Shown piece by piece: positions 1 to 6,673 of a stretch of DNA of 8,454 bases; position 1 is the first letter of the stretch; every line of letters begins with the position of its first letter. Under the pieces are notes generated by a model that saw only the letters and a list, made by a program, of their open reading frames with translations, ran no database searches and was not told the origin of the DNA. Location: positions 1-8,454 of the forward strand of contig JAOTZF010000069.1 in NCBI GenBank assembly GCA_029861485.1, given 5' to 3'. The translations under genes and the position numbers were made by a program. This stretch comes from Thermoleophilia bacterium (lineage in GTDB: Bacteria; Actinomycetota; Thermoleophilia; Miltoncostaeales; Miltoncostaeaceae).

Positions 1-841
1 AGATACGCGCCGGATGCCACACGGTCTTGATCTCGCAGAACGCGTTCGCGGTGCGCACGTCCTGCGCGCCATGCGTGCGTACCACCCGCTTCAGGTTCTC
101 GGCTGCCCGCCGCTCGAGATCCTCGCCCATCTCCGGCGGTGCGCCGGACACGTCGATCAGATCGACATCGGCATGGTCGGCGAGCCACGGCAGTAGCTGG
201 CCGTGATCACCGGTGAGGAGGTTCACGACTCCCGCGGGTACGTCCGAGGTGGCGACGATCTCGCCCAGAGTGCTCATGACGAGCGCTGCCTGCCCGCCGG
301 CGATTCCCACGGCGCTGTTGCCCGCCATGATCGCCGGTGCGATCAGCCCGACGAGACCGGTGGCTCCACCCTCGTCCGGGCAGGAGAGGCCGCAGACCCC
401 GAGTGGAATCGCGTTCGAAAGATTCAGGAACGGGCCGGCGACCGGGTTCACCGCGCCCACGATCTGGTCCAGCTTGTCGGCGAAGCCGGCCCAGTAGACG
501 GCGGCATCGACGGCATCATCGAGGTCTGCTTCGGCCGCCGCCCTCGGCACGCCGACGTCCTCGAGCTCGGCGATCAGCTGGGCGCGCCTGCCCTCCATCA
601 CCTCCCCGAGGCGGTAGAGGATCTGGCCGCGGTTGTACGGCGCGCGGTCCGACCATGCGCTCTGCGCCCCGCGGGCGGCGCGGACCGCCTCCCGGAGGTC
701 CTTGCGGGACGCCTTGGCCACATGCGCCAGCAGCTTCCCGTCGGGGCCTTTGACGGCAAGCGTGCGACCGGACTCTGAGCGGGGGAAGCCACCGCCGATG
801 AAGAGCTTGTAGGTCTTGCGAACCTCAACGCGCTCGCTCAT
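1..841 (-). CDS. ALDH-superfamily protein lacking catalytic motifs (ALDH16 C-terminal-domain-like), partial
   Basis: Reading from the ATG at 841, 280 codons stay open to the left edge, so the 3' end is missing. The start ATG overlaps the stop of the upstream ALDH in ATGA, so translation is probably coupled; no clear Shine-Dalgarno is visible. The fold is recognisable as ALDH: YKLFIGGGFPRSESGR at 11-26, AAVYWAGFADKLDQ at 113-126, AGNSAVG at 173-179, and VPAGVVNLLTG at 201-211. The chemistry is not there. Where active ALDHs have PWNFP this has SCPDEG (153-158), the GSTxVGK loop is VSGAPPEMG (231-239), and the ELGGK glutamate region reads VVRTHG (253-258). The catalytic-cysteine segment appears to be skipped, because the sequence goes from there to EIKTVWHP (270-277). 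From memory, EIKTVWHP resembles the extreme C-terminus of ALDH16-type second domains, so the gene probably ends just outside. Inferred role: non-catalytic partner or scaffold of the adjacent ALDH. ALDH membership is sure; loss of catalysis is likely. Confidence 0.85.
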   Translation of the reverse strand, partial: MSERVEVRKTYKLFIGGGFPRSESGRTLAVKGPDGKLLAHVAKASRKDLREAVRAARGAQSAWSDRAPYNRGQILYRLGEVMEGRRAQLIAELEDVGVPRAAAEADLDDAVDAAVYWAGFADKLDQIVGAVNPVAGPFLNLSNAIPLGVCGLSCPDEGGATGLVGLIAPAIMAGNSAVGIAGGQAALVMSTLGEIVATSDVPAGVVNLLTGDHGQLLPWLADHADVDLIDVSGAPPEMGEDLERRAAENLKRVVRTHGAQDVRTANAFCEIKTVWHPARI

Positions 842-2334
842 TTCGCCGCCGGTTCAAGCTGCAGGTACTCCTCCAAGCCCTGACGGCCGCCCTCTCGGCC
901 GAAGCCGGATTCCCGTACGCCTCCAAAGGGGCTGGCCGCGTCGAACTGGTTGAAGGTATTGGCCCACACGACGCCCGCTTTCAGCCGTTGCGTCATCCAC
1001 AGGATGCGTGAGCCCTTTTCGGTCCAGACGCCTGCGGAGAGCCCGTACCGGGTCGCGTTCGCCTTCGCGACCGCCTCTGCCTCGGTGCGGAAGGTCTGCA
1101 CGGTCAGAACCGGGCCGAACACCTCCTCGCGCGCGATGCGCTCGGACCCTCCCAGCCCGGTCACGAGGGTCGGCCGGAACCAAAAGCCGCGTTCGGGCAG
1201 GGGCGCCCCGGATTGGTGAATCGCACAACCCTCGCTCTCAGCACCCTCGACGAACTCCGTAATGCGCTGAAGCTGGGCATGCGAGTTGATTGCCCCGACA
1301 TCGGTGTTCTTGTCCAGCGGATCACCCACCCTGAGCAGTTCCATCCGCTGCTTCAACCGCCCCAGAAGATGATCGGCGATGCCCTCCTGGACCAGCAGCC
1401 GAGATCCCGCGCAGCACACGTGGCCCTGGTTGAAGAAGATCGCGTCGACGATCCCCTCGATCGCCTGATCGAGAGCGGCGTCGTCGAAGACGACGTGCGC
1501 GCCCTTTCCGCCGAGCTCCAGCGTGAGACGCCGCCCGGTCCCGGCGACCTGGCGGGCGATCTTCTTACCTACGGCCGTGGAGCCGGTGAAGGCAACCTTG
1601 TCGACGCCGGGGTGGGCCGCGAGGGCTGCGCCCGTCTCCCCCGCACCGGTCACGATGTTGAGTACCCCCGGTGGTAAGTCCGCCTCTTGGACGATCTCGC
1701 CCAACAGCAGAGCGGTGAGCGAGGTCGTCTCGGCGGGCTTCAGCACGACCGTATTGCCGCACGCCAGTGCGGGCGCCATCTTCCACGCCGCCATGAGCAC
1801 CGGGAAGTTCCAAGGGATGATCTGACCCATCACGCCAAGCGGCGCGGTACGCATCCCCGGCACCGCGTACTCGAGCTTGTCGGCCCAGCCTGCGTGGTAG
1901 AAGAAGTGCGCAGCCGAGAGCGGGATGTCGATGTCCCGCGACTCCCGAATGGGCTTCCCGCCGTCGATCGATTCCAGCACCGCCAGCTCCCGGGCGCGAT
2001 CCTGAATCAGGCGTGCCAGACGGAAGATGTACTTGGCCCGGACCCGCGGGGCGAGGTCGCGCCATCCGGCTTCGAACGCGCCTCGGGCGGCTGCGACGGC
2101 CTCATCGACGTCCGCCTGGGTCCCTTCGGAGATCTCGGCGAGATGATCACCTGACGACGGCTCGATCGTCGCGAACGCGCCCCCTTGCAGGGGTTCCCTC
2201 TCCTCGCCGCCGATCAGGAGCCCGTAACGCGGCTTGATGCTGACGATGTCACGGGCCTCAACGGAGGGCACGTACTCCGAGAAGGTCTCGGCGAGGTTCT
2301 CGCCGGTGCCGGTCTGTGAACGGGCTGTCGTCAT
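838..2334 (-). CDS. NAD-dependent aldehyde dehydrogenase (probably acetaldehyde-oxidising)
   Basis: A 498-residue ALDH of normal length that oxidises an aldehyde to the acid with NAD(P)+. All hallmarks are present: PWNFP at 174-178 (oxyanion-hole Asn176), KPAE at 199-202, GSTAVGK at 251-257 (cofactor loop), LELGGK at 272-277 (general base Glu273), FNQGHVCCAGSR at 301-312 (nucleophile Cys307), EEVFGPV at 403-409, and SPFGG at 468-472. Glu202 in KPAE is the residue that usually favours NAD over NADP. A longer reading frame begins at 2385, but that start lies inside deoC. The ATG at 2334 has a strong purine-rich ribosome-binding site 6 bases upstream and was chosen. The first 30 or so residues precede the canonical domain and are poorly conserved. 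It follows deoC by 19 bases, so the acetaldehyde made by DeoC is the natural substrate candidate; substrate choice is inferred from context only. It is the intact partner of the motif-less ALDH downstream. Confidence 0.93.
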   Translation of the reverse strand: MTTARSQTGTGENLAETFSEYVPSVEARDIVSIKPRYGLLIGGEEREPLQGGAFATIEPSSGDHLAEISEGTQADVDEAVAAARGAFEAGWRDLAPRVRAKYIFRLARLIQDRARELAVLESIDGGKPIRESRDIDIPLSAAHFFYHAGWADKLEYAVPGMRTAPLGVMGQIIPWNFPVLMAAWKMAPALACGNTVVLKPAETTSLTALLLGEIVQEADLPPGVLNIVTGAGETGAALAAHPGVDKVAFTGSTAVGKKIARQVAGTGRRLTLELGGKGAHVVFDDAALDQAIEGIVDAIFFNQGHVCCAGSRLLVQEGIADHLLGRLKQRMELLRVGDPLDKNTDVGAINSHAQLQRITEFVEGAESEGCAIHQSGAPLPERGFWFRPTLVTGLGGSERIAREEVFGPVLTVQTFRTEAEAVAKANATRYGLSAGVWTEKGSRILWMTQRLKAGVVWANTFNQFDAASPFGGVRESGFGREGGRQGLEEYLQLEPAAK

Positions 2335-2340
2335 CTCACA

Positions 2341-2352
2341 TCCCTTCCCCTC
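2341..2352 (-). promoter_or_regulatory. Strong ribosome-binding site deciding the ALDH start
   Basis: On the minus strand the deoC stop is followed by GAGGGGAAGGGA, then 6 bases, then ATG at 2334. The purine run fits 16S anti-Shine-Dalgarno pairing. It supports the internal ATG over the earlier in-frame ATG at 2385, which lies within the deoC coding sequence. Confidence 0.7.
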
Positions 2353-2353
2353 A

Positions 2354-3295
2354 TCAGTCGACCGGAAGATCGCCGGGCCGGCCATACCGGCCCGTGGTCT
2401 GGAAACGGAGCTGCAGGACGATGTCGTTCAACAAGCTGGATGCCCCGAGGCGGAATCGCTCGGGAGTCAGCCACCGAGTGCCGAGCGTCTCAGCGATGAT
2501 CGCGAGGTACCCAAGAGCCTGCTTGGAGCGTCGGATGCCACCCGCCAGCTTCAGCCCGACCGCCTCACCGGTCTGCTGCTCGAAGTCACGAATCGCCTCG
2601 GCCATGCAGAGGGCTACCGGCGGCGTCGCGGCCGATGGAAGCTTGCCGGTCGAGGTCTTGATCATGTCGCTGCCTGCCGCCATCGCGATGAACGAGGCCC
2701 GGCGGATCATCTCGTAGGAGCCGAGCTCGCCCGTTTCGAGGATCGTCTTGAGGTGCGCGTGGCCGCAGGCCTCCTTCGATGCGGCGACCTCGTCCCTCAC
2801 AACCTCGAGGCGGCCGGCAAGAAGCGCGTTCCGGTTCAGAACGATGTCGATCTCGTCTGCGCCGTCCGCGACCGCCGCGCGGATCTCATGGAGGCGCTCA
2901 TCGATACTGGCCTGCCCCGCGGGAAAGGATCCGGCCACCGATGCCACCCGCACGCTCGTGCCCTGCAGCGCCTCGCGGGCAACGGCCACCAGCGCCGGGT
3001 AGACGCATACGGCCGCGACGGGAGGGACCGTCAGGTCGTCGGGGTCGGGCCGGGTCGCGCGGGCACAGAGAGCGCGCACCTTCCCGGGCGTGTCACCGCC
3101 CTCGAGAGTCGTCAGATCGATGCACGTCGTTGCCAGGAGCAGGCCCGCCCGCTTGCTCTCGCGCTTGACCGACCGGCTCGCGAGCCGCTTGGCTCGCGTC
3201 TCGAGCGCGAAGGCGTCGACCGGTCCGACGTGGACCGGCTGACCGTCGGGCCGTTCGATGGTGAGCGCACCGGGTGCGCCGGCGAGAGTCGCCAT
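2354..3295 (-). CDS. deoC: Deoxyribose-phosphate aldolase (class I, long eukaryote-like form)
   Basis: DeoC splits 2-deoxyribose-5-phosphate into acetaldehyde and glyceraldehyde-3-phosphate through a lysine Schiff base in the cytosol. The 313-residue protein is longer than the roughly 220-260 residues of many bacterial DeoC enzymes and close to the animal form. Visible motifs are VCVYP at 96-100 (Cys98 near the active site), EIDIVLN at 148-154 (catalytic Asp150), LKTILETGEL at 182-191, MIKTSTGK at 211-218 (Schiff-base Lys213), GLKLAGGIR at 247-255 (second active-site Lys249), and FRLGASSLLND at 281-291. An N-terminal helical region (about 25-75) carries LTTLEGGDTPGKV at 61-73, typical of the long subgroup. 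The start ATG lies 9 bases after the mutase stop with a weak AGGA nearby, consistent with coupling inside the operon. The position between a mutase and an aldehyde dehydrogenase fits deoxynucleoside breakdown rather than biosynthesis. The assignment is firm. Confidence 0.96.
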   Translation of the reverse strand: MATLAGAPGALTIERPDGQPVHVGPVDAFALETRAKRLASRSVKRESKRAGLLLATTCIDLTTLEGGDTPGKVRALCARATRPDPDDLTVPPVAAVCVYPALVAVAREALQGTSVRVASVAGSFPAGQASIDERLHEIRAAVADGADEIDIVLNRNALLAGRLEVVRDEVAASKEACGHAHLKTILETGELGSYEMIRRASFIAMAAGSDMIKTSTGKLPSAATPPVALCMAEAIRDFEQQTGEAVGLKLAGGIRRSKQALGYLAIIAETLGTRWLTPERFRLGASSLLNDIVLQLRFQTTGRYGRPGDLPVD

Positions 3296-3304
3296 GGGGC
3301 GATC

Positions 3305-4966
3305 CTAGGACACGATGAGCTTCGAGAGCGCTTCGCGGACCCGCGAAAGCCGCTCCCGCGCACGCTGACGCGCTGCCACGACCCCGCCCTCCACCGGCTC
3401 GATGGCCTCGCAGTAGCACTTGAGCTTCGGCTCGGTGCCGCTCGAGCGAACAGCTACGCGAAGGGAGTCCCCCAGATCGAGCCGCAGCACATCCGCCGCC
3501 GGGAGGTCGGCCCGACGCAACTCGTGCCCCGCGAGCTCGGACGGCGGGTCGTCCACCAGCCGCGAGACGATCGTGTCGCACCTCTCCGCTCCGCCGGGCG
3601 CGTCGTCTGGTACCGAGAAGTTCTCCGTCACGTGCGCGCCATGCCGTAGATGGAGCGCATCTAGAGCGTCGAGAAGGGACCGACCCTCTTGGTGCAGCGC
3701 GGCGGCCATTGTGGCCGCAACGAGAGCTGCGGAGATCCCGTCCTTGTCGCGAACCTCCGGACCTACCGCGTAGCCGAGTGCCTCCTCGTAGGCCAGGACC
3801 TGGGTTAAGGAGGGGTTCTCCATCGCGGGTCGGCACAGCCATTTGAAGCCCGTCAGCGTCTCGACGTGACGCGCCCCGTGGTGCTCTGCAACCTTCGGCA
3901 ACAAGGTCGATGAGACGACGCTCGACACCACGAGGCGATCCGGCCCCTGGGTCACCTCTGCGAGCAGCCAGTCGCCGAGCAATGCCCCGACGTCATCGCC
4001 TGTCAGCCGGTGCGGCGGTCTTTCGTCGCGAGCGACCAGCACCGCCAACCGGTCGGCGTCGGGATCGAGAGCGAGGCCGATTTTGGACCCGGTCTCGATC
4101 ATCGTCTGAGCGAGGAGATCGGTCGCACCAGGCTCCTCCGGGTTCGGGAAGGAGACGGTCGGGAACTCCGGATGCGGCACCCGCTGGGCCTCAACGGGAG
4201 AGACCCGATCAAAGCCCGCCTCGCCGAGGATCCGCTCCAAGAGCTCCCCACCCACCCCGTGCATCGCCGTCGTGGAGATGCCGATCGAGCCGGAGACCCG
4301 CGGCGCCCGGCCGAGAGTCGCGGAGACGTAGGCGTCGATTGCCTCAGGGGGAAGCGGTCCGACCTCGGCTGCTCGGGCGGGACGGGGCAGCAGTTCGCCG
4401 TCGCTCGCTACCGCTGTGATCGCGTCGGCCACCTCGCCGTCCACCGGGGGAATGATCTGGGCGCCGTCACCCAGGTAGAGCTTCAGGCCGTTGTCCGCCG
4501 GCGGATTGTGACTGGCCGTGATGACGATCCCGGCGACGCAGCCCTGATTTCGGATCGCGTACACCGCCGCCGGCGTCGGGATGGGGCGAGCAGCGCGGAC
4601 CACCCTGATGCCGTGGCCGCTCAGCGCTCTGGCGACGTCCGTCGCGAACTGCGCTGATCGATGTCGGGCGTCGTGGGCCACGACGACCCCGCAGTCGCGG
4701 GCGCCGAGTACGTGACTCAGCAGGTACCGGGCGATTCCCGCGGCAGACTCGAGCACGACGAGGCGATTCATCCGAGCGGGGCCGGCCGCCATCTCACCGC
4801 GAAGCCCCGCGGTGCCGAACCGCAGCCGGCCGGAAAAGCGCCCTCTCAGCTCGGCCCCGGCGCCCTGCGCAACAAGCGCGTCGAGCTCTGCGCGCGTCTC
4901 GTGGTCGGGATCTCGCGCAATCCAGCGCTCCACCTCGGCGGCAAGCGCTGCGTCCAGGGCCGGCAT
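3305..4966 (-). CDS. Alpha-D-phosphohexomutase family, PGM2-type; probable phosphopentomutase
   Basis: A 553-residue member of the phosphoglucomutase/phosphomannomutase superfamily, which moves phosphate between sugar C1 and the terminal carbon via a phosphoserine and Mg2+. Visible motifs are FGTAGLRG at 50-57, TASHNP at 150-155 (phosphoserine Ser152), DPDADR at 301-306 (metal ligands Asp301, Asp303, Asp305), LTGFKW at 371-376 and EEALGYAVG at 394-402 in the sugar-binding region, and RSSGTEPK at 507-514 (phosphate grip). The FGTAGLRG form and the length match the PGM2 group, which includes phosphopentomutases acting on ribose-1-P and deoxyribose-1-P. Automatic annotation would probably call this a phosphomannomutase. 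Its place between PNP and DeoC argues for interconverting (deoxy)ribose-1-P and -5-P, because the pathway would otherwise have a gap; that is inference. The ATG shares one base with the PNP stop (TGATG), so translation is coupled. Confidence 0.92.
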   Translation of the reverse strand: MPALDAALAAEVERWIARDPDHETRAELDALVAQGAGAELRGRFSGRLRFGTAGLRGEMAAGPARMNRLVVLESAAGIARYLLSHVLGARDCGVVVAHDARHRSAQFATDVARALSGHGIRVVRAARPIPTPAAVYAIRNQGCVAGIVITASHNPPADNGLKLYLGDGAQIIPPVDGEVADAITAVASDGELLPRPARAAEVGPLPPEAIDAYVSATLGRAPRVSGSIGISTTAMHGVGGELLERILGEAGFDRVSPVEAQRVPHPEFPTVSFPNPEEPGATDLLAQTMIETGSKIGLALDPDADRLAVLVARDERPPHRLTGDDVGALLGDWLLAEVTQGPDRLVVSSVVSSTLLPKVAEHHGARHVETLTGFKWLCRPAMENPSLTQVLAYEEALGYAVGPEVRDKDGISAALVAATMAAALHQEGRSLLDALDALHLRHGAHVTENFSVPDDAPGGAERCDTIVSRLVDDPPSELAGHELRRADLPAADVLRLDLGDSLRVAVRSSGTEPKLKCYCEAIEPVEGGVVAARQRARERLSRVREALSKLIVS

Positions 4967-5778
4967 CAGCTCGAGGTGATGACCGCCCGCAGGAGGCCCG
5001 CCAGGCTGGCGGTCGCCGCGCGCCCCTTGGCCAGCACGTCCTCGTGGTCGAGCTCGACATCGGATAGCCCGGCGCCCATGTTGGTCACGAAGGAGGCGCC
5101 GAAGACCTCGGCTCCCAGGTGCCGCGCGGCGATCGCCTCCAGCACGGTGGACATGCCGACCAGGTCCGCGCCCAAGCCCTGCAGCATCCTGATCTCCGCC
5201 GGGGTCTCGTAGCTACCGCCGAGCAGGCCCGCGTAGACCCCCTCGCAGATGCCCGGTACGGCATCCCTGGCCGCGGCGCGAAGTCGGGGGCTGTAGAGCT
5301 CGGCGAGATCGACGAAGCGATCGGGCAGGTCCGCGGGCGGCGCAACACCGGTCATGGGGTTGGTTCCCGTGAGGTTCAGGTGATCCGAGATCACCACAGG
5401 CGTGCCGGGCGGCGTCGCGTCGTTTAGCGAGCCTGCGGCATTGGTCAGGATCACTCGCTCGCATCCCGCGAGCACCGCCGACCGGACGCCGTGGACGACG
5501 GTTTCCACGAGATGCCCCTCGTAGAAGTGAGCGCGTCCGGCGAGAACCAAAGCCCTGGCGCCGTCAACGCTGATGGACTGGGCGATCCCCGAGTGCCCGA
5601 GGACCGCCGGCTCTGGAAATCCCGGGAGCTCCGGCATCGTCACGCTGGCCTCCGCCGGGCCGAGTTCGCGGGCGGCCCCTGCCCAGCCAGAGCCGAGAAC
5701 GAGCACCGATTCGTGCTCGCCCAGCCGGTCGCGGAGGGCGTTTGCGGCGACGGCTGCCATCTCGTACGGCGTCCCCAT
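4966..5778 (-). CDS. Purine nucleoside phosphorylase, trimeric PNP/MTAP family
   Basis: This enzyme phosphorolyses purine (deoxy)nucleosides to free base and (deoxy)ribose-1-phosphate. From the ATG at 5778 it is 270 residues, the size of the Mycobacterium and animal enzymes. An in-frame ATG at 5913 would add 45 residues of low-complexity, Arg/Pro-rich sequence with no family match and would cross the divergent control region, so it was rejected. Motifs are LGSGW at 28-32 (phosphate site), GRAHFYEG at 81-88 (His84), LTNAAG at 111-116, SDHLNLTG at 131-138, SYETPAEIRML at 189-199 (Glu191), VGMSTV at 207-212 (Met209), VTNMGAG at 231-237 (Asn233), and His245. By analogy with the human enzyme, Glu191 and Asn233 form the 6-oxopurine pair, predicting guanosine/inosine specificity over adenosine. 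It is the first gene of the operon. No convincing Shine-Dalgarno precedes the start, which may be translated leaderless. Usual symbols are punA or deoD, but naming varies, so none is given. Confidence 0.94.
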   Translation of the reverse strand: MGTPYEMAAVAANALRDRLGEHESVLVLGSGWAGAARELGPAEASVTMPELPGFPEPAVLGHSGIAQSISVDGARALVLAGRAHFYEGHLVETVVHGVRSAVLAGCERVILTNAAGSLNDATPPGTPVVISDHLNLTGTNPMTGVAPPADLPDRFVDLAELYSPRLRAAARDAVPGICEGVYAGLLGGSYETPAEIRMLQGLGADLVGMSTVLEAIAARHLGAEVFGASFVTNMGAGLSDVELDHEDVLAKGRAATASLAGLLRAVITSS

Positions 5779-5787
5779 CCCGCGTCG

Positions 5788-5796
5788 AGTATCGCA
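5788..5796 (-). promoter_or_regulatory. Candidate -10 of the nucleoside operon promoter
   Basis: On the minus strand the sequence reads TGC-GATACT, an extended -10-like element, ending 9 bases before the PNP ATG at 5778. Transcription starting about 7 bases downstream would leave a leader of only 2-3 bases, which fits the missing ribosome-binding site. No good -35 is visible at the usual distance, so the call is tentative. Confidence 0.35.
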
Positions 5797-5878
5797 GGCG
5801 CGCGGACTGCAGCCGAGCTGATCAGCGGAGCGATCCTGCCGTGTCGCGACGAAACGATCCGGGAGTAGCCGCCCCGGA

Positions 5879-5917
5879 GGCCGTGGCCCTGCCCGATTCG
5901 ATGGGTAGGGCACGGCC
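5879..5917. repeat. Imperfect inverted repeat in the divergent spacer, candidate operator
   Basis: The left arm GGCCGTGGCCCTGCCC (5879-5894) and right arm GGGTAGGGCACGGCC (5903-5917) pair over about 15 positions with one bulged base and one mismatch, around an 8-base centre GATTCGAT. It lies outside both reading frames as annotated here, about 85 bases upstream of the PNP -10 candidate, and covers the -35 zone of the plus-strand gene. No T-run follows on either side, so a terminator is less likely than an operator or a structured upstream element. The repeat is read directly; the role is inferred. Confidence 0.55.
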
Positions 5918-5930
5918 CCGTCGAGCTGAG

Positions 5931-5936
5931 TACCAT
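5931..5936 (+). promoter_or_regulatory. Candidate -10 for the DUF4395-thioredoxin gene, leaderless-type
   Basis: TACCAT matches the TAnnnT pattern and ends 8 bases before the GTG start at 5945, so transcription would begin at or next to the start codon. No Shine-Dalgarno sequence precedes the GTG, which agrees with leaderless translation. The expected -35 position falls within the right arm of the neighbouring inverted repeat and has no consensus of its own. Confidence 0.4.
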
Positions 5937-5944
5937 CACACGCC

Positions 5945-6634
5945 GTGAGTTACGCACGGCAGGCCGTTCATCCGCATCAGCCCCGCTTCGCCCAAGGCGT
6001 CACCGGGCTGATTGCGCTGATCGCGCTCGTGTCGCAGCTCTGGCCGATCATCCTCGTCGCACTGGGCCTGGTGCTCGTGGCGCTGGTTGCGCCGCGCCTG
6101 TCGCCTGTCAGCTGGCTCTTTCGCCGCCTGGCGCAGCCACCCGGGCAGCTGGAGCCGGTAGCGCCGGTGCGCTTCTCTCAGTGGCTTGCGGTGGCCTTTC
6201 TCGCGATCGCGACGATCCTGTTCCTCGTCGACTTCGCGCTGGCCGGGTGGATCGTCACGGGGCTCGTCGCGGCGGTCGCGCTGCTCTCGGCGATCTCCGG
6301 CTATTGCGTCGGCTGCGAGGTGCATCGACTGCTACTCGCGCGCCGCTCGTGGGCGGAAGATCTCCGCGAACCCCTCGGCCTGACCGGCTCGGGCCCATGG
6401 CTCGCCGTGCTCACCGCGCCGGGATGCGCCCGGTGCGCCCCAACCGTTGAGCGGGTGAAGGCAGCTGCCAAGGGTCGGGAGATCTCCGTGGTGAACCTGG
6501 CGGAGCGCCCCTCGGCCTCCCGTGCACCCGTCAAGAGCATCCCGGCCGTGCTCGCCATCGGCGGCGATGGATCGCTACGGGCCGCGCGCGCAGGCGTGAT
6601 CAACGACTCGGAGATCGCGGAGATCGTCCGCTAG
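5945..6634 (+). CDS. DUF4395 membrane domain fused to a thioredoxin-like domain
   Basis: A 229-residue integral membrane protein. The start is a GTG; it was kept because HPHQPRFAQGV (9-19) already matches the usual beginning of DUF4395. Hydrophobic helices lie at about 18-50 (probably a helical pair), 80-97 and 98-120, with LSPVSWLFRRL at 52-62 in the first loop. The membrane part ends in CVGCE (121-125), a conserved CxxC of this family. From about 150 to 229 there is a compact thioredoxin-like fold: LAVLTAPGCARC at 153-164 (Cys161 and Cys164 as the redox pair) and SIPAV at 198-202, where Pro200 sits at the cis-proline position. DUF4395 proteins are often encoded beside thioredoxin-like or sulfurtransferase genes; here the partner is in the same chain. 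A role in thiol-disulfide transfer across or at the membrane is inferred and the substrate is unknown. It is transcribed away from the nucleoside operon and meets the Rrf2 gene end to end. Confidence 0.85.
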   Translation: MSYARQAVHPHQPRFAQGVTGLIALIALVSQLWPIILVALGLVLVALVAPRLSPVSWLFRRLAQPPGQLEPVAPVRFSQWLAVAFLAIATILFLVDFALAGWIVTGLVAAVALLSAISGYCVGCEVHRLLLARRSWAEDLREPLGLTGSGPWLAVLTAPGCARCAPTVERVKAAAKGREISVVNLAERPSASRAPVKSIPAVLAIGGDGSLRAARAGVINDSEIAEIVR

Positions 6635-6640
6635 CCGGCT

Positions 6641-6660
6641 CGTCGGGCTGCCGCCCGATG
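6641..6660. terminator. Hairpin between convergent genes, possible bidirectional terminator
   Basis: CGTCGGGC, loop TGCC, GCCCGATG form an 8-base-pair stem with one G-T wobble, starting 6 bases after the DUF4395 stop and 13 bases past the Rrf2 stop. There is no T-tract, which is common for terminator-like hairpins in GC-rich Actinobacteria but weakens the call. Confidence 0.4.
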
Positions 6661-6673
6661 GAGCCCTGGCCCG

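Noticed and set aside
203..778. Plus-strand open frame of 191 codons at the left edge
   Set aside because: It is antisense to the ALDH-like gene, whose frame is open from 841 to the edge and matches the ALDH family throughout. No ribosome-binding site or domain supports the plus-strand frame.
838..2334. Bacterial microcompartment enzyme cluster (DeoC plus aldehyde dehydrogenase)
   Set aside because: No shell protein genes are present, and the ALDH N-terminus shows no convincing amphipathic targeting helix. Such genes could lie outside the window, but nothing here supports it.
2234..3649. Long plus-strand open frame of 471 codons
   Set aside because: It lies antisense to the end of the mutase, all of deoC and the start of the ALDH gene, which carry clear catalytic motifs. 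Its product is Arg/Pro/Gly-rich with no recognisable domain, as expected for a shadow frame in GC-rich DNA.
3093..3842. Minus-strand open frame of 249 codons overlapping the mutase and deoC
   Set aside because: It is out of frame with both, crosses their junction, and has low-complexity Arg/Gly/Ala composition.
5779..5913. 45-residue N-terminal extension of PNP from the ATG at 5913
   Set aside because: It would read through the candidate promoter and the inverted repeat, has no similarity to PNP N-termini, and the protein from 5778 already has the full family length.
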